Assembly: GCA_963854835.1 (NCBI GenBank)
Contig: OY978529.1
Coordinates: 50,729,026-50,793,025, forward strand
Reading direction: 5' to 3'
Origin: Megamerina dolium
Taxonomy: Eukaryota > Arthropoda > Insecta > Diptera > Megamerinidae
Length of the DNA: 64,000 bases
Shown here: positions 33,051 to 43,904 of the stretch, piece by piece
Layout of the letters: every line of letters starts with the position of its first letter
Position numbering within the stretch: the stretch's first letter is position 1
Translations under genes and position numbers: made by a program
Notes under the pieces: generated by a model
Database searches by the model: none
What the model saw: the letters and a program-made list of their open reading frames with translations, nothing else
What the model was told of the DNA's origin: nothing

Positions 33051-35440
33051 AATATCTATGATAATATGCACTATTATTGAAAATGTGAAATTTTGTTTAA
33101 ATCATTTTATCAATACATCTCATCATGTCTACACTCATGTCTTTTATAATCAAATTAATCAATATGTTTTACCCTGAATTCGATATATAATTATACGTTT
33201 AGATGAAATGATTTCTCCTACTCTTTTAGTACTATTAGAAACGTAGATCATTCACATGACACCTTAGAGTAGACTCTTTTGCCTATTGATTTGACTACTT
33301 TGAACTTTCAAAACTTTTTTCTCAATCTACTCAACATCGATTTATAGTTATCAATTATATACTTCTTATAGAGTATCGAAAAGCTACTTATCTTGGTTAT
33401 CGAATGATCGTTTTCCTATCGCTGACGAATTGCCAAATTTGACTGAAAATTCTTTTGCAATGTAATATATAGTGCCAAATATAGTATGTACAAATTTATG
33501 ATTTTTAGTTTTTGTAAAATTATATTTCATAAGTACGATTTTAAAGATTTATTATATTCCTTTTAGCACAACATAATATCTATATCGCTAATTATACAGT
33601 TGAAATACAGTTGAATACATATCTGGTCACATTGTATATATGAATATTTCATATTTTGAATTTAGTGATGCCAGATCTATGATCGATTAGTAATTCCTAG
33701 AAAATTCCCAATTTTATGAATTACGAAATAAAAAATATAAAAAATCGATGAAAATGCTAAAATTTTCAAATAGAAGTAGAAACTTTGAAACGAAAATAAA
33801 AAATTTATGACGTCACATACATGTATGTCAGGCAAATGTCTTTCAAAATATTGCCTGAGGTCAATCAAGTGACGGCATTTATTTTATAATCAACATTAAC
33901 TATTTAATAATCAAAAATTTAAAAAAAAATAAGCAAGTCAACATTCTTTCCAACAAAGAAGACGTATATTCTTTGATTTTCAAATAGTTATTCAAATTTT
34001 GAAAATTTTTTATTGATTTCTTATATTTGAATATTGGCAAATACATATAATTAAACATGCTTTGTTTTCCAAAATTCAGTTCATTAATTTTTTTAGACTA
34101 TGATATATATCTAAAGTATGTATATTTTAAATATATTTTTTACCCCACCGTAAATCGAACAATTTCACACATATTGGCAACTATGTTTTATTTCAATTAT
34201 ATGCATTTTTTATATATTTAATTTTTGCTTTAATCATCAAATTGGTCACCAATGTCATGGTGGGTTTATGTGAATTTCTTTGTTTATATTTATTTATTTA
34301 TGTTATTTATTTCTTTTGTTTTGATAAGACAATCTCCCTACCACAGTCCATCACATTTGATTACAATATACTTGTATACAAACATATGTTTCAAATTGCA
34401 ATATAGTATAATCAATGTACTTTTATATGGTGTATACTGTACTATTTGTATACAAACAAATATTTATAAACATTTTCATAAAGAAATGTATCAGAGTGTT
34501 GTATTTCATACATGTATATTAGGTGAGGACAAATTTGTATGGAGAGAAAAAACGTGAGAAATCGTATAGGCAAATATGAAAGTGCCACTGATTGTTATTA
34601 TTTTTAGAAACATGGAGCTAATATCAAAATTTGCTGAAAATAATATAGAATTATATATTAAATTCTATACTTAATACTTAGATGTGTCGTAAAAAAATAT
34701 CAGACCACAATGGATATTAAAAGTGAACGATGTTAGACGCGAAAGAATAGACAATATCTGTTGGTGAGCTTTGGCTAAGCTTCTAAAATGTTTACTTCGC
34801 AAATACATCTTGAAATATTCTACGTAGGTACTGTTAATTTAATAAGGTTTCCAGTCGATAATATCTCTTAATACCTTTGGTGCATTTTATAAAAAATATA
34901 TATTAAAATATTGAAGTAGATATTTAAAACTCATCCTAATGCATATGATTGCATCATTGTTTATATTTGTAATTAAGTGCTGATTTCTTATTGAAATCTT
35001 ATATTTATTTTTTTTCATTTGTTTATTAAATTTGTTTGCTTATAAATCTTCTAATGAAAGCAGTTTTCATATATATATACACAAGTAAATATGCACGAAT
35101 ATAATCATCGACAAAACGGACTATATCTTTTTACTAATTTAAGACTCAACCATAATGAACTTAAGTTATTGCATGTAGTATGCTAATATTATAATTATAC
35201 ATTTATATTTACGTTCAATGAATATGGTCCAAAATTAACTGGAAATAAACGCACAGAGTAAATACTTTTCTCAGACAATCATTTGTTTTGAACCAAATAT
35301 ATTTTCCCCAAATTCTTCAGAAATTCTGATTTCAAATAATAATTATGCATTTGAAGAGCCATTGAGATGAGGATATTAAATAGTATTTGATTAAAATCAT
35401 AAATTGCGTTGACTTAGAAAATTGGCGCATAAGATTATTT
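33051..35440. other. AT-rich intergenic DNA
   Basis: About 2.4 kb with no recognisable gene. The open frame at 34252-34557 is hydrophobic and of low complexity. CTGGTCACATT recurs at about 33622. Confidence 0.5.
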
Positions 35441-36370
35441 TCGACAACAAACAGACAAAGTTTATGAATGGGCAAAATTGGATAAAAACCACGCCTACCT
35501 CCCATACAAAAGTATATCGTTAAATGTGTTTTTTACACTTTACACACGAAAATATAAAGCTCTCAAACTAATGATATAATTAAAATGTTGAAAATGGGCC
35601 TAATTGAATGAAAACCACGCCCATTTCCATAGAAAAGAATGTTCTTGAATGTGTTTTTCTTACTTTACAAATGTTTTAGTTACTTTATTTTTTTTTTTTT
35701 AGTTTTTCTAATGGTAGAATAGACACATCGGTGTGACCGTATAAAAACCAAGCCTATCTACCAAACAAGTTTTTCATATTCATATTCAAGTTTCTTTTTT
35801 TAAAAATTCAAAAAAAGAAATTACATTTTTTCGGTATATTACTGATTTATTCGAAAGAGCAAATATTCCCATTATTTATGGGACACAACATCATTCATGT
35901 AGCTGCCTCAGCTGACTTCGTAACGAACCCTGGCAACCCAGTTTTCCAAAACCTTGGTGCCGGTTTCTGGCTCTATGTCTTATTATGCCTTTGTAGCACT
36001 TACTGGTGACCGAAATGGTATTTCCAGCAGTATTTCCAAAAGAGAATGGGCCAATGATGCCACCGCTTCAAAAATTCGCACCAAATTGTCGTCCTCTGAG
36101 GATGCATGGGCTGCTTGACGATTATGTGCGAGTAAAAATTTCATTAAAAAATAACACTCTATGGTCCACTTTGCGAACGTAAATATGTATAAAGATGTTA
36201 AGATAAAACTTGGTAGTCGCGAATATATAATAATTACCAATTTTACAATTGCAAATTATTATATTCGAAAATCGACTGAATCAGATAAAAACCACACCTG
36301 CCACTAATACAAAAATATGTACCTGACTGCACTCTGCGCGCAAAGATATGAAGTTATAGGACTCTATGCA
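35440..36370. repeat. Degenerate AACCACGCC-type repeats, left part
   Basis: A motif of the form AAACCACGCCTACCTCCCA recurs in diverged form at about 35489, 35614, 35747 and 36288, and again at 38068 on the other side of the Tc1 element. It resembles the units of the 41.1-42.3 kb repeat. The Tc1 element therefore appears to have jumped into this array. The 85-codon minus frame at 35983-36240 is not supported as a gene. Confidence 0.45.
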
Positions 36371-36374
36371 TATA

Positions 36375-38024
36375 CAGTGGCTCACAGCTTATTTCGTACA
36401 GTGTATATATTTTTATGTAAATGGCTGTAACATCGAAACTAAAAAACTTATCGATAAGTTTTGAATGTAGATGTCTGTGTATGTGTTTAGTAAACCTAAT
36501 AAGAAAACGGGGAACCCCAAAAATTGTTCTTTTTGTCATGCAAGAGAGAAAAACTATTGATCAGCTGATTTTCAGCTCACATCTTATTTCGTACACAAAC
36601 TTCAATGTAAGTAAGTTTCATTCTGCCTCGCAGTTACAAAGTTTTTTTGAATTGTATGAGTTTTTGGACCTTTTTAACTATTATAACAATTTTTATTATT
36701 ATTATTTTAAATAGTTAAAGTGCTGTAAATTAAACATTTAGCGTTATGGGTCGTCGTACAACGATGGAACAGCGTAAACTGGTAATTAACCATTTTAGGA
36801 AAGGTCAGAGTGTGCGAAAAATTGCTGAAATGACAAATTTAAGTGCCTCAACTGTCCAATACATCATTCAACGCTTCGTTCGCGAAAATCGGTTGGAGAA
36901 CAAGGGCAGAGAAGCACCTAATAAGATTTTCAACGCTTCAGACGAGCGTTATATTGTACGAAAAATTAAGAAAAATCCAAAGTTATCCGCTCCGAAGTTG
37001 GCTGCAGAGGTTCAGCGTGAAATAGGAAAATCATCCAGTGCTGAAACTGTCCGACGTGTGCTGCGCAATCATGACTTGAACGGTCGAGTAGCCCGAAAGA
37101 AACCATTCATTTCGAAAATGAATATACAACGCCGACTTGACTTCGCCAAAGAGCATATTATTAATACTCCTGCGTTCTGGAATACCGTTATTTTCGCGGA
37201 TGAGTCTAAGTTTAATATTTTTGGCTCGGACGGAATGTCATATGTTTGGCGTAAAGCGAATACCGAGCTAAACAAGGAGAACCTTAAGCCCACAGTGAAG
37301 CATGGTGGCGGTAGCGTGATGGTTTGGGCCTGTATGTCAGCAGCCGGAGTAGGTGAATTGGTTTTTATTGAGGAAACAATGGACAAAATGAAGTACCTCG
37401 AGATTCTCAAAAACAATTTACTTCAAAGTGCAGACAAACTGGGTTTGCGGGAAGAATTTCGGTACTACCAAGATAATGACCCAAAACATAAATCTGGGAT
37501 TGTGCAATCTTGGCTTATTTGGAACTGCCCACACTTGATGTCTCCACCACCACAGTCACCTGACATGAATGTGATTGAAAATCTTTGGTCTATTTTGGAC
37601 AATAAAATAAGAACACACAAGATTTCTAATAATAAGACCTAAAGAAGGTACTGATGGAAGAATGGAAAAAAATCACACCAGACATCACTCAAAAATTGGT
37701 GGATTCAATGCCAAATAGACTCCAGGCTGTCATTAACGCTAAGGGATGTCAACTAAATATTAAAATCAACTTACTTTGTTTTTAGTTTGAACTTAAAGAG
37801 ACTGTACGAAATAAGCTGTGACATGAATTTTCCTATTTTTTTCTTATTTTATTTTTTTATAGTGTCAAACACTAAAATTTTGAAAAAGTAAATTTTGGAA
37901 AATAAAAAACAAACCTTCCTTTCAAAAATGGCATTTATATTTTGTTCAAATTTTTGCTATATTAGGAATTACGACTGCAGCAATTTTTAAACTGTCACTG
38001 TACGAAATAAGCTGGGAGCCACTG
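36375..38024 (+). mobile_element. Tc1-like element (DD34E) with IR/DR ends
   Basis: A 1650-bp element, flanked by TA (36373-36374 and 38025-38026). Outer ends start CAGTGGCTC and contain CAGCTTATTTCGTACA. A second copy of that motif lies about 200 bp inside each end (36574-36595 and 37803-37822 in complement). This inverted-repeat/direct-repeat layout is known from Sleeping Beauty-like, Minos/S and Paris-type Tc1 elements. It encodes the transposase frame at 36746-37642. Confidence 0.9.
36746..37642 (+). pseudogene. Tc1-like DD34E transposase, late frameshift
   Basis: The frame opens with ATG and reads 298 codons. Two helix-turn-helix regions span about residues 5-110 (RKGQSVRKIAEMTNLSASTV). 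The catalytic core follows: FADESKFNIFG (Asp about 153), YYQDNDPKHKS (Asp) and SPDMNVIENLW (Glu), with 34 residues between the last two. All three acidic residues are present. The frame ends early: a single-base change near 37636 puts the family's C-terminal stretch (DLKKVLMEEW to about 37790) in another frame, costing about 45 residues. Only one break is visible, so the copy is young; whether the shortened protein has any activity is unknown. Confidence 0.85.
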
Positions 38025-39930
38025 TATAATACTACTTTTATCAACATGCGTGTATTTTTGGGCGCTATTGGATAAAAAACACACCTATCTCCAGCACAAA
38101 TTTTTTCGATATAATCTCTATCTCTCTGTGATGACGAAGTTAAGCTTTTCCAAATTTTTTTTTTTTTACATATGGGGATATGGATTATGGATGCTATATT
38201 TGTTATCACCTATATATGAAGTAAAATAGCTTAATTATGTTAAAACAATCTAATGATATAGTCATAACCTATAACCTATAAATATAACCTTTATCCAGTG
38301 GTATTCTTCATTGTCATATACCGAAATAGGGAACGGTATGAGTTATAGGGCTGAAATTCGAATATGCGAAATAAGTTTATCGATATTAAATGTAAATGTA
38401 AAGAGTTGGAATTGGAAAAATGTGAGTAACATCTCACATGTAACCGATATAGACTTATACATTCATCTACATGTCAATGCATTAGTGCATTTAGTCTGTA
38501 TTATTGGAAGTTAAAACAAATATGAAATATTGGTTAACCTTTTCTTAGAAATGCCCATATGTATGCATGTATGTTGTTTTTTTTTTTTCTAATATTGTGT
38601 AAATACAATATTACTCATTCACTTTGCATTCTAATTAACATTGTATTTATATCACTGATGTGAACTGTTGATCACGTTGGCGTTACACGAGACCATCAGA
38701 AATTTACAATACGGCTTGTAACTATAGATTCATTTATATTCTAAATACATGTAAATTGTTAGAATGTGTTGCCAGAAAATGAGAGTAATTATTGAAAAAT
38801 ACAATTATTTACGCTCGCAATTGTTACAACCAGTGCTGCCTCTTTGAATTTGTTCGATGGGAGACTTTACCAATTCTTTGACTGTTACTCTCTGTCGTTA
38901 TTACTTTTATGGCCTTTGCAAAGGTAATTGCAATAATGCGTATGGAATTCACAAATATAAATTATTAATAACTAAATTCCTAATAAATGACTATGAAAAA
39001 TTTAAACGTCTAGAATACGAGATAATAATTTATCAAGAATATTCAAAAAGATTAGCAAACAAACATATTGTTTATTCATATTTGGGGTTTTTTTATTTGT
39101 TGTTGCTTCATTGTATTATAATTTCCGCAACACTCCCTGATACCTCACTATGTTAATGCATTTAATTTGATTGATTATAATTCGGTATATTGATATAATT
39201 TTTTTAATTCTTATTTCTCTTTTTGTACCCGAGTATTCATGTAAATATCTCATTGTTTATAAACTGATAATCTATTGACGGGTTTAAAGTTTATTGATGG
39301 AGGGTGGAAAGGTTTCGATTGAATTGCTACAAATTATACAATCGATAGATATCGGTTGTACACAATATTATATATTTGCTAACATATGTAGTACTTAGTA
39401 GATTAGATTGGATCGCTAAAAAAAAAAAAAAACATTCAAAAATTCAACGATGAGCTCTGCACTTTCTTTGCACTTGCTTTTTATGGCAGCGACCCAATCT
39501 AACTTATTTTATAAAAAATTTATCTCATGCTGCGATAATATAAATTGTATTGTTAAGTAATTATTTCTTATCGGACATTAAAGGTCAAGGTAATGATAAA
39601 AATAAAATTTTGGTTATTTTTAGGTTGGTGCAACAAAAAAAAACATATATTATATAATGCCAAGGTGCTTTTAATTAAAGAGTAACAAATAATTTTACTG
39701 CCCCACTATAATATTGTGCATTATTATGTAAATGATTACATTTAACCTTCAATTTATAGTTATGCACACAATTATATGAAAGTGTTATCAGCAAAAAAAA
39801 AAAACCCTCCTAATTCCTACCCCCTGAAAACTGAAACGATACATATATTTATTACTCATACAAATATTAAATTATTTCAATTACAAAACAACAACAACAA
39901 AAAATAATGATTTGAAAATTTACCAATTTA
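38025..39930. other. Intergenic DNA with a makorin-like CCCH fragment
   Basis: Mostly AT-rich with no complete gene. At 38857-38923 (+) the sequence MGDFTNSLTVTLCRYYFYGL, then CK, resembles the first CCCH finger of makorin ubiquitin ligases. It is followed by GGTAATTG, which could be a splice donor; reading on without splicing spoils the finger spacing. No other makorin exon was found. It may be a degenerate duplicate or coincidence. Confidence 0.3.
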
Positions 39931-39936
39931 TACATA

Positions 39937-39976
39937 TATAAAGCCAGCAAATATCTCTAGTAACTAATTCAGTTGC
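39937..39976 (+). promoter_or_regulatory. Core promoter of small gene B
   Basis: TATATAAAG (39935-39943) is followed by the initiator match TCAGTTG, with a probable start at A 39971, about 34 bases after the TATA box. The box differs from the TATAAAAAGGC of genes A and C. Confidence 0.65.
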
Positions 39977-40066
39977 AACAAAAGTGCATTACGTTCACAT
40001 AGTAGTAAAAGTATTTAATCAATAAAATATTTCAATATCATCATCATCGTCATCATCATCATCATC

Positions 40067-40237
40067 ATGGATAGAGGAAATTCTAATCGTACTAATCAAT
40101 GCAATCCAAAACATACACCAACTGGTCCGGGTCACAATGCTGGCTATCATGGTTCTGGAACGCGTTCCGATTTAAACAATCACTCAAATCAGTGCAATCC
40201 AAATAATTCTCGTTATGGTTCATCGAACAAGAAATAA
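40067..40237 (+). CDS. Small Asn/Gly/His-rich protein B (56 aa), TNQCNP family
   Basis: A 57-codon frame with stop TAA at 40235-40237. The protein has TNQCNPKHTPTGPGHNAGY near the start and SDLNNHSNQCNPNN later, so the QCNP motif occurs twice. It is the closest protein match to A but shares little non-coding sequence with it. The start ATG is the end of a CAT/ATC microsatellite covering about 40038-40068, so the repeat directly abuts the start codon. No signal peptide, membrane segment or intron. Function unknown; the hydrophilic, Asn-rich composition suggests a soluble, perhaps disordered protein. Confidence 0.8.
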   Translation: MDRGNSNRTNQCNPKHTPTGPGHNAGYHGSGTRSDLNNHSNQCNPNNSRYGSSNKK

Positions 40238-41070
40238 GCATGGAAATATGAAAAATCAAAGTATTGAAATTATTTAAATGAAAATTTTGTTCTATATTTG
40301 TGATAGGAAATATTTGTTTGAATATTTTTATGTACTTTGTTGTATAAAGTAAATATTATGTGCATTAAAGTGTATTTAATATAAAAGAATGTGATAAGAA
40401 ATTGACACTACTTTGGTATGGTGAGTTCAATATGACTTCGTAACAAATAGTTTAACCAAAAAATATTTCGAATGTCTTCTATAATATACTCAATTTTTCC
40501 TAGTGTTTCCTCTTAAGTTATGACTGTTATTTTAATTGTCTGACATTAATTTCCCTCACAGCTTAACTGAAAATATAAAAACAACAACATTTTTAAATAA
40601 TTTCAGTATTTTTTGGACCAAGTTCTCAATGGAAAGGTAGGTCCAATTAAATTATTTGTCATATTTATATCAATTTCATGTAAAAAATTGCATTGCATTA
40701 AAAAAGGCCACTTAAAGACCTTTTTGTGAGGTATTGGCATACTTAAGCACATTATGGTTGGTTAAAGACCCAACCAATGTAATCAATAAAATATTGATTT
40801 ATTTATAATTGTTTTCATTCATAATTACTTCTTGGAAAGATTCCATTCAAATATTTATTTATAAACAAGAACTTAATAAACAATTGAAATATATTTGATG
40901 TAATTTGATGCACTAAGCATTATATTACCAAGTCTAAATAACTAGAAGTTCTAAAAACAAACAATAATTATATGGCTGAGCAAAACATTTTTTTCAATAA
41001 CACAATATTCAAATTATATTTATTCAATTTAAGAACGCATATTCATAATTGTATAAAACAATACTCATTT
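40238..41070. other. 3' flank of gene B and spacer
   Basis: Contains the presumed 3' UTR of gene B, with a weak ATTAAA at about 40364. Nothing else recognised. Confidence 0.4.
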
Positions 41071-42313
41071 TTATACCCTGCATAATGCAATATGCATGGT
41101 ATATTCATTTCGGTCAGATGTTTGTGTCCACTTGAAGGAATCTCCGGAGATATAGACATAGATATATATTCGTGATCAGCGTCGATTAAATTTTCGATTT
41201 AACGATGTCCGTCTGTCTGTCACCTGGCTGGTTCGCACTATAACTTGAGTAAATATTGAGCTATTTCGACGAAATTTGGCACAAGTAACCTATGATCCAA
41301 GGGTACGGAGGGGATTGATATTGGGCATGATCGGTCAATAGCCACGCCCACACCAAGCATTCAAAGCGACTAACCTCGGAATTTTCAAAATCTTTAACTT
41401 GCTATAACTCACATAATATACCATATGGGACAACAATATTTCGCACATTGAGTTATATTATACTAATCTATAACGCCAAAAGTGGGTGAGCCACGCCTAC
41501 TTTCTAGCGTTGCTCCCATACAAAGTGTCTGTACTTCTTTGAAATTGAAACTGCTGTAACTTCTACAATCTTCTGTCTAGAATAACCATAATTGACACTT
41601 AAATTAATTTCGTAGTCGGTAATAATCTGGCAGAAAATCAGTGTGCCACGCCCACTCCTTCATGGGTCTCCCATACAAAGTCGAGGGAATTAAACTAAAA
41701 CTTTTAAGCTCCATAACTTACAAACCATTTAGAGTAGGACAACGAGATTTAAGGTATGGATTAGTATTGTACGAGCAACTAGGCTCACAGGAAATGGGCG
41801 CACCACGCCCACTGTTTATCGTAGCCCCTGTACAAAATGAGTGAAATTCTTTTAAATTGAAATAGCTGTAACTTCTGCATCCTTCTGTCTAGAACAATTA
41901 TAATTAATACTTCGGGCTTCCATACAAAATTTGGAAAATTAAAAAAAATTTAAACCGCTAAACGAACTATATACGAACTATTCAGCGTAGGACAACCAAA
42001 TTTAAGGAGTGGATTAATATTGAAAAATTAATTAGATATACAAGAAAGAGGTAAGCCACGCCCACTTTTTATATAGCTTCCGTACAAAATCTCGGATTTA
42101 TCTTAAACATTAAAACACCCATAACTTACTAAATAATAAGCCTAGGTCAACCCATTGCAACCTAGGTAGTTTAGGTCTGATACGCAGAAATTATTCCTCA
42201 AAAATTGGTGAGGTAGCCTGGTTGTTAATGTAGCTCCTATTCAAAGTAGTGGAAGAAAAGGATGGATATACGAGCAAACTTTTTATATATACCTCTACAT
42301 ATACAGGGTATAA
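41071..42313. repeat. 1.24-kb repeat with 10-bp terminal inverted repeats and periodic interior
   Basis: Ends are TTATACCCTG (41071-41080) and CAGGGTATAA (42304-42313). Inside, CCACGCCYAC recurs at about 41342, 41493, 41647, 41803 and 42056, so most units are about 154 bp. Units share CTCCCATACAAAGT and AACTTCTRCAATCTTCTGTC. The left end (CGGTCAGATGTTTGTGTC, CCGTCTGTCTGTC) matches a repeat type common in Drosophila. No coding capacity; the 67-codon frame at 41641 is part of the repeat. Probably a non-autonomous transposon. Confidence 0.7.
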
Positions 42314-43290
42314 TTTGGTCGGCCCCAGTCGACTGTAAGGCCATTTTTGCTATTCATATCAAGAGGAGCACTTGCAATTGTAAATATAAACAAAGATGAA
42401 GTAAATAAATAGAAATAACATTAAGGTGGTTCATATACATATCGATTTTAATTTTCACCTCAATAAATTCCCTATTTTGTTTTGCACATTTTGTTCAGGA
42501 GACAATATCAATGTGAAACCTTATAAAATTTCGTAGGTCGTAGGTCTTTTTCAAAAATAGCTCCAAGTAGTAACTAACTAACAAAATAGTGATAGACAAT
42601 GCGCTAAATAAAGTAAATTTATCAATTTGTAATTTTAGTCGTCATGTTGGAATTAATGCAAAGTGGGTCCAGTAAATTCAGTATATTGCAAATAATTTCT
42701 TTCAAAAGCAATAGCTTAATTAAGCTCTTAAGCAATACTTTTAAGTGAAACTCTACGAATTGTGATATGCAAAATTATTTTTCCCTCTTTCTTATTATTA
42801 TTACTTTTATTTGAATTTTGTCATTCATAAATTTCTAGGCAATTTTTAGGAAATGATGACAACATCAAGCATTTTTAATAAAGATGTGGCATCACAAAAT
42901 TCAAAATATGTAAATGGTTTCGTTTTTTCTTTTCACATATATTTAATGTGACCAGAGGTGCATTAATAATTAGTTCAATAGCAAACAGTATAGATAGGTA
43001 TTGTGTTGGATTAAAGAAATTCAAAAAAAAAAAAAGAAAAAAAATCAAATTCTTGAACACAACTATGTTTTTTTTTTTAGATATTATACACAAATTGTAG
43101 TATATTTTGTAAAAAAGCTGGTTTGACTAGGTTTAATTTATATTCTATATAAAAACATCAAATTATTACAAGAATATTGTGACGTATAAAATTTGATTTT
43201 TAAGCTGATGAAAAAATTTGTAATTTTAATACGTTTTTAATTGTGATAAGCGATATATTTTTATGAAATTCTTACCGCCATTCACGAATT
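42314..43290. other. AT-rich intergenic DNA
   Basis: No gene recognised. An AATGTGACCAGAGG segment (42947-42960) is a reverse-oriented copy of the GGTCACA element found at promoters A and C. Confidence 0.45.
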
Positions 43291-43294
43291 TACT

Positions 43295-43400
43295 CTGGTC
43301 ACACTATATTTATTGGAAGAAGAAATCGAATATTGCACCAATGTGTTGTTACGATTTGAATAAAAAGGCGAGTATTTCTTCACCATCACCATCAGAGACA
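43295..43400 (+). promoter_or_regulatory. Promoter of small gene C
   Basis: CTCTGGTCACACTATAT (about 43298) is followed by AATAAAAAGGC (43359-43369) and CACCATCAGAGA with a probable start at about 43394. This is the same order and nearly the same spacing as at gene A, with GAAATCGAATA conserved between them. The TATA box has T to A at its first base. Confidence 0.7.
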
Positions 43401-43550
43401 ATTTGTAGAGTCTTGTTGAATTATCAAAAATCGTTTTTTTCGAGTGAAATTGTGAAATTTAATTTTTTTTTTTTTTTTTGTATTCAGTAAGCCTTGCAAT
43501 ATTATTATTATTATATTATAGAAATATCCATACATTTGATAAAAATAAAA

Positions 43551-43715
43551 ATGGCAGATAAAGCAGCAGAAGCAAATAAAACGAATCAGTGCAACCCCAC
43601 CGATAAAAAAACTGGTTCAGGTCACACTGCTGGATATAAAGGAGACGGATCGCAAGCTGATCGCGATAATCATGCAGACCAATTAAATTCCAACAATTCC
43701 AAATATCAAAAGTAA
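43551..43715 (+). CDS. Small Asn/Gly/His-rich protein C (54 aa), TNQCNP family
   Basis: The start was chosen at the ATG 43551 (MADKAAEANKTNQCNP). The frame is open further upstream only through AT-rich 5' UTR, and the 18-mer GAAATATCCATACATTTG shared with gene A lies at 43521-43538, before this ATG. The protein keeps TNQCNP, SGHTAGYKG and DNHADQ but is more charged than A and B. It has no signal peptide or intron. The 3' flank matches gene A: AAGCACATACATAC, a GTTCATGTGTGTG run and AATAAAATAAA (43885-43896). Function unknown. Confidence 0.8.
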   Translation: MADKAAEANKTNQCNPTDKKTGSGHTAGYKGDGSQADRDNHADQLNSNNSKYQK

Positions 43716-43851
43716 ATGAAGTAAATTGAGGAAAATTTTACTATGTTGTGAAGAATTCTTGAGTATTAATTCAAGCACATACATACATCGATGTGCATGT
43801 ATGAGTGCATTTTTTAATCAATTAATTTAAGTGCATTGATATTCTATATGT

Positions 43852-43896
43852 TCATGTGTGTGTGTGTGTGTGTGCATGATGTTAATAAAATAAATT
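43852..43896 (+). terminator. 3' UTR TG run and polyadenylation signal of gene C
   Basis: GTTCATG followed by about ten TG units, then TTAATAAAATAAATT. The order is the same as after gene A, with a longer TG run. Confidence 0.5.
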
Positions 43897-43904
43897 GTTT
43901 TCTA

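Noticed and set aside
41641..41844. 67-residue ORF
   Set aside because: Part of the periodic TIR-bounded repeat. The frame is not preserved between units.
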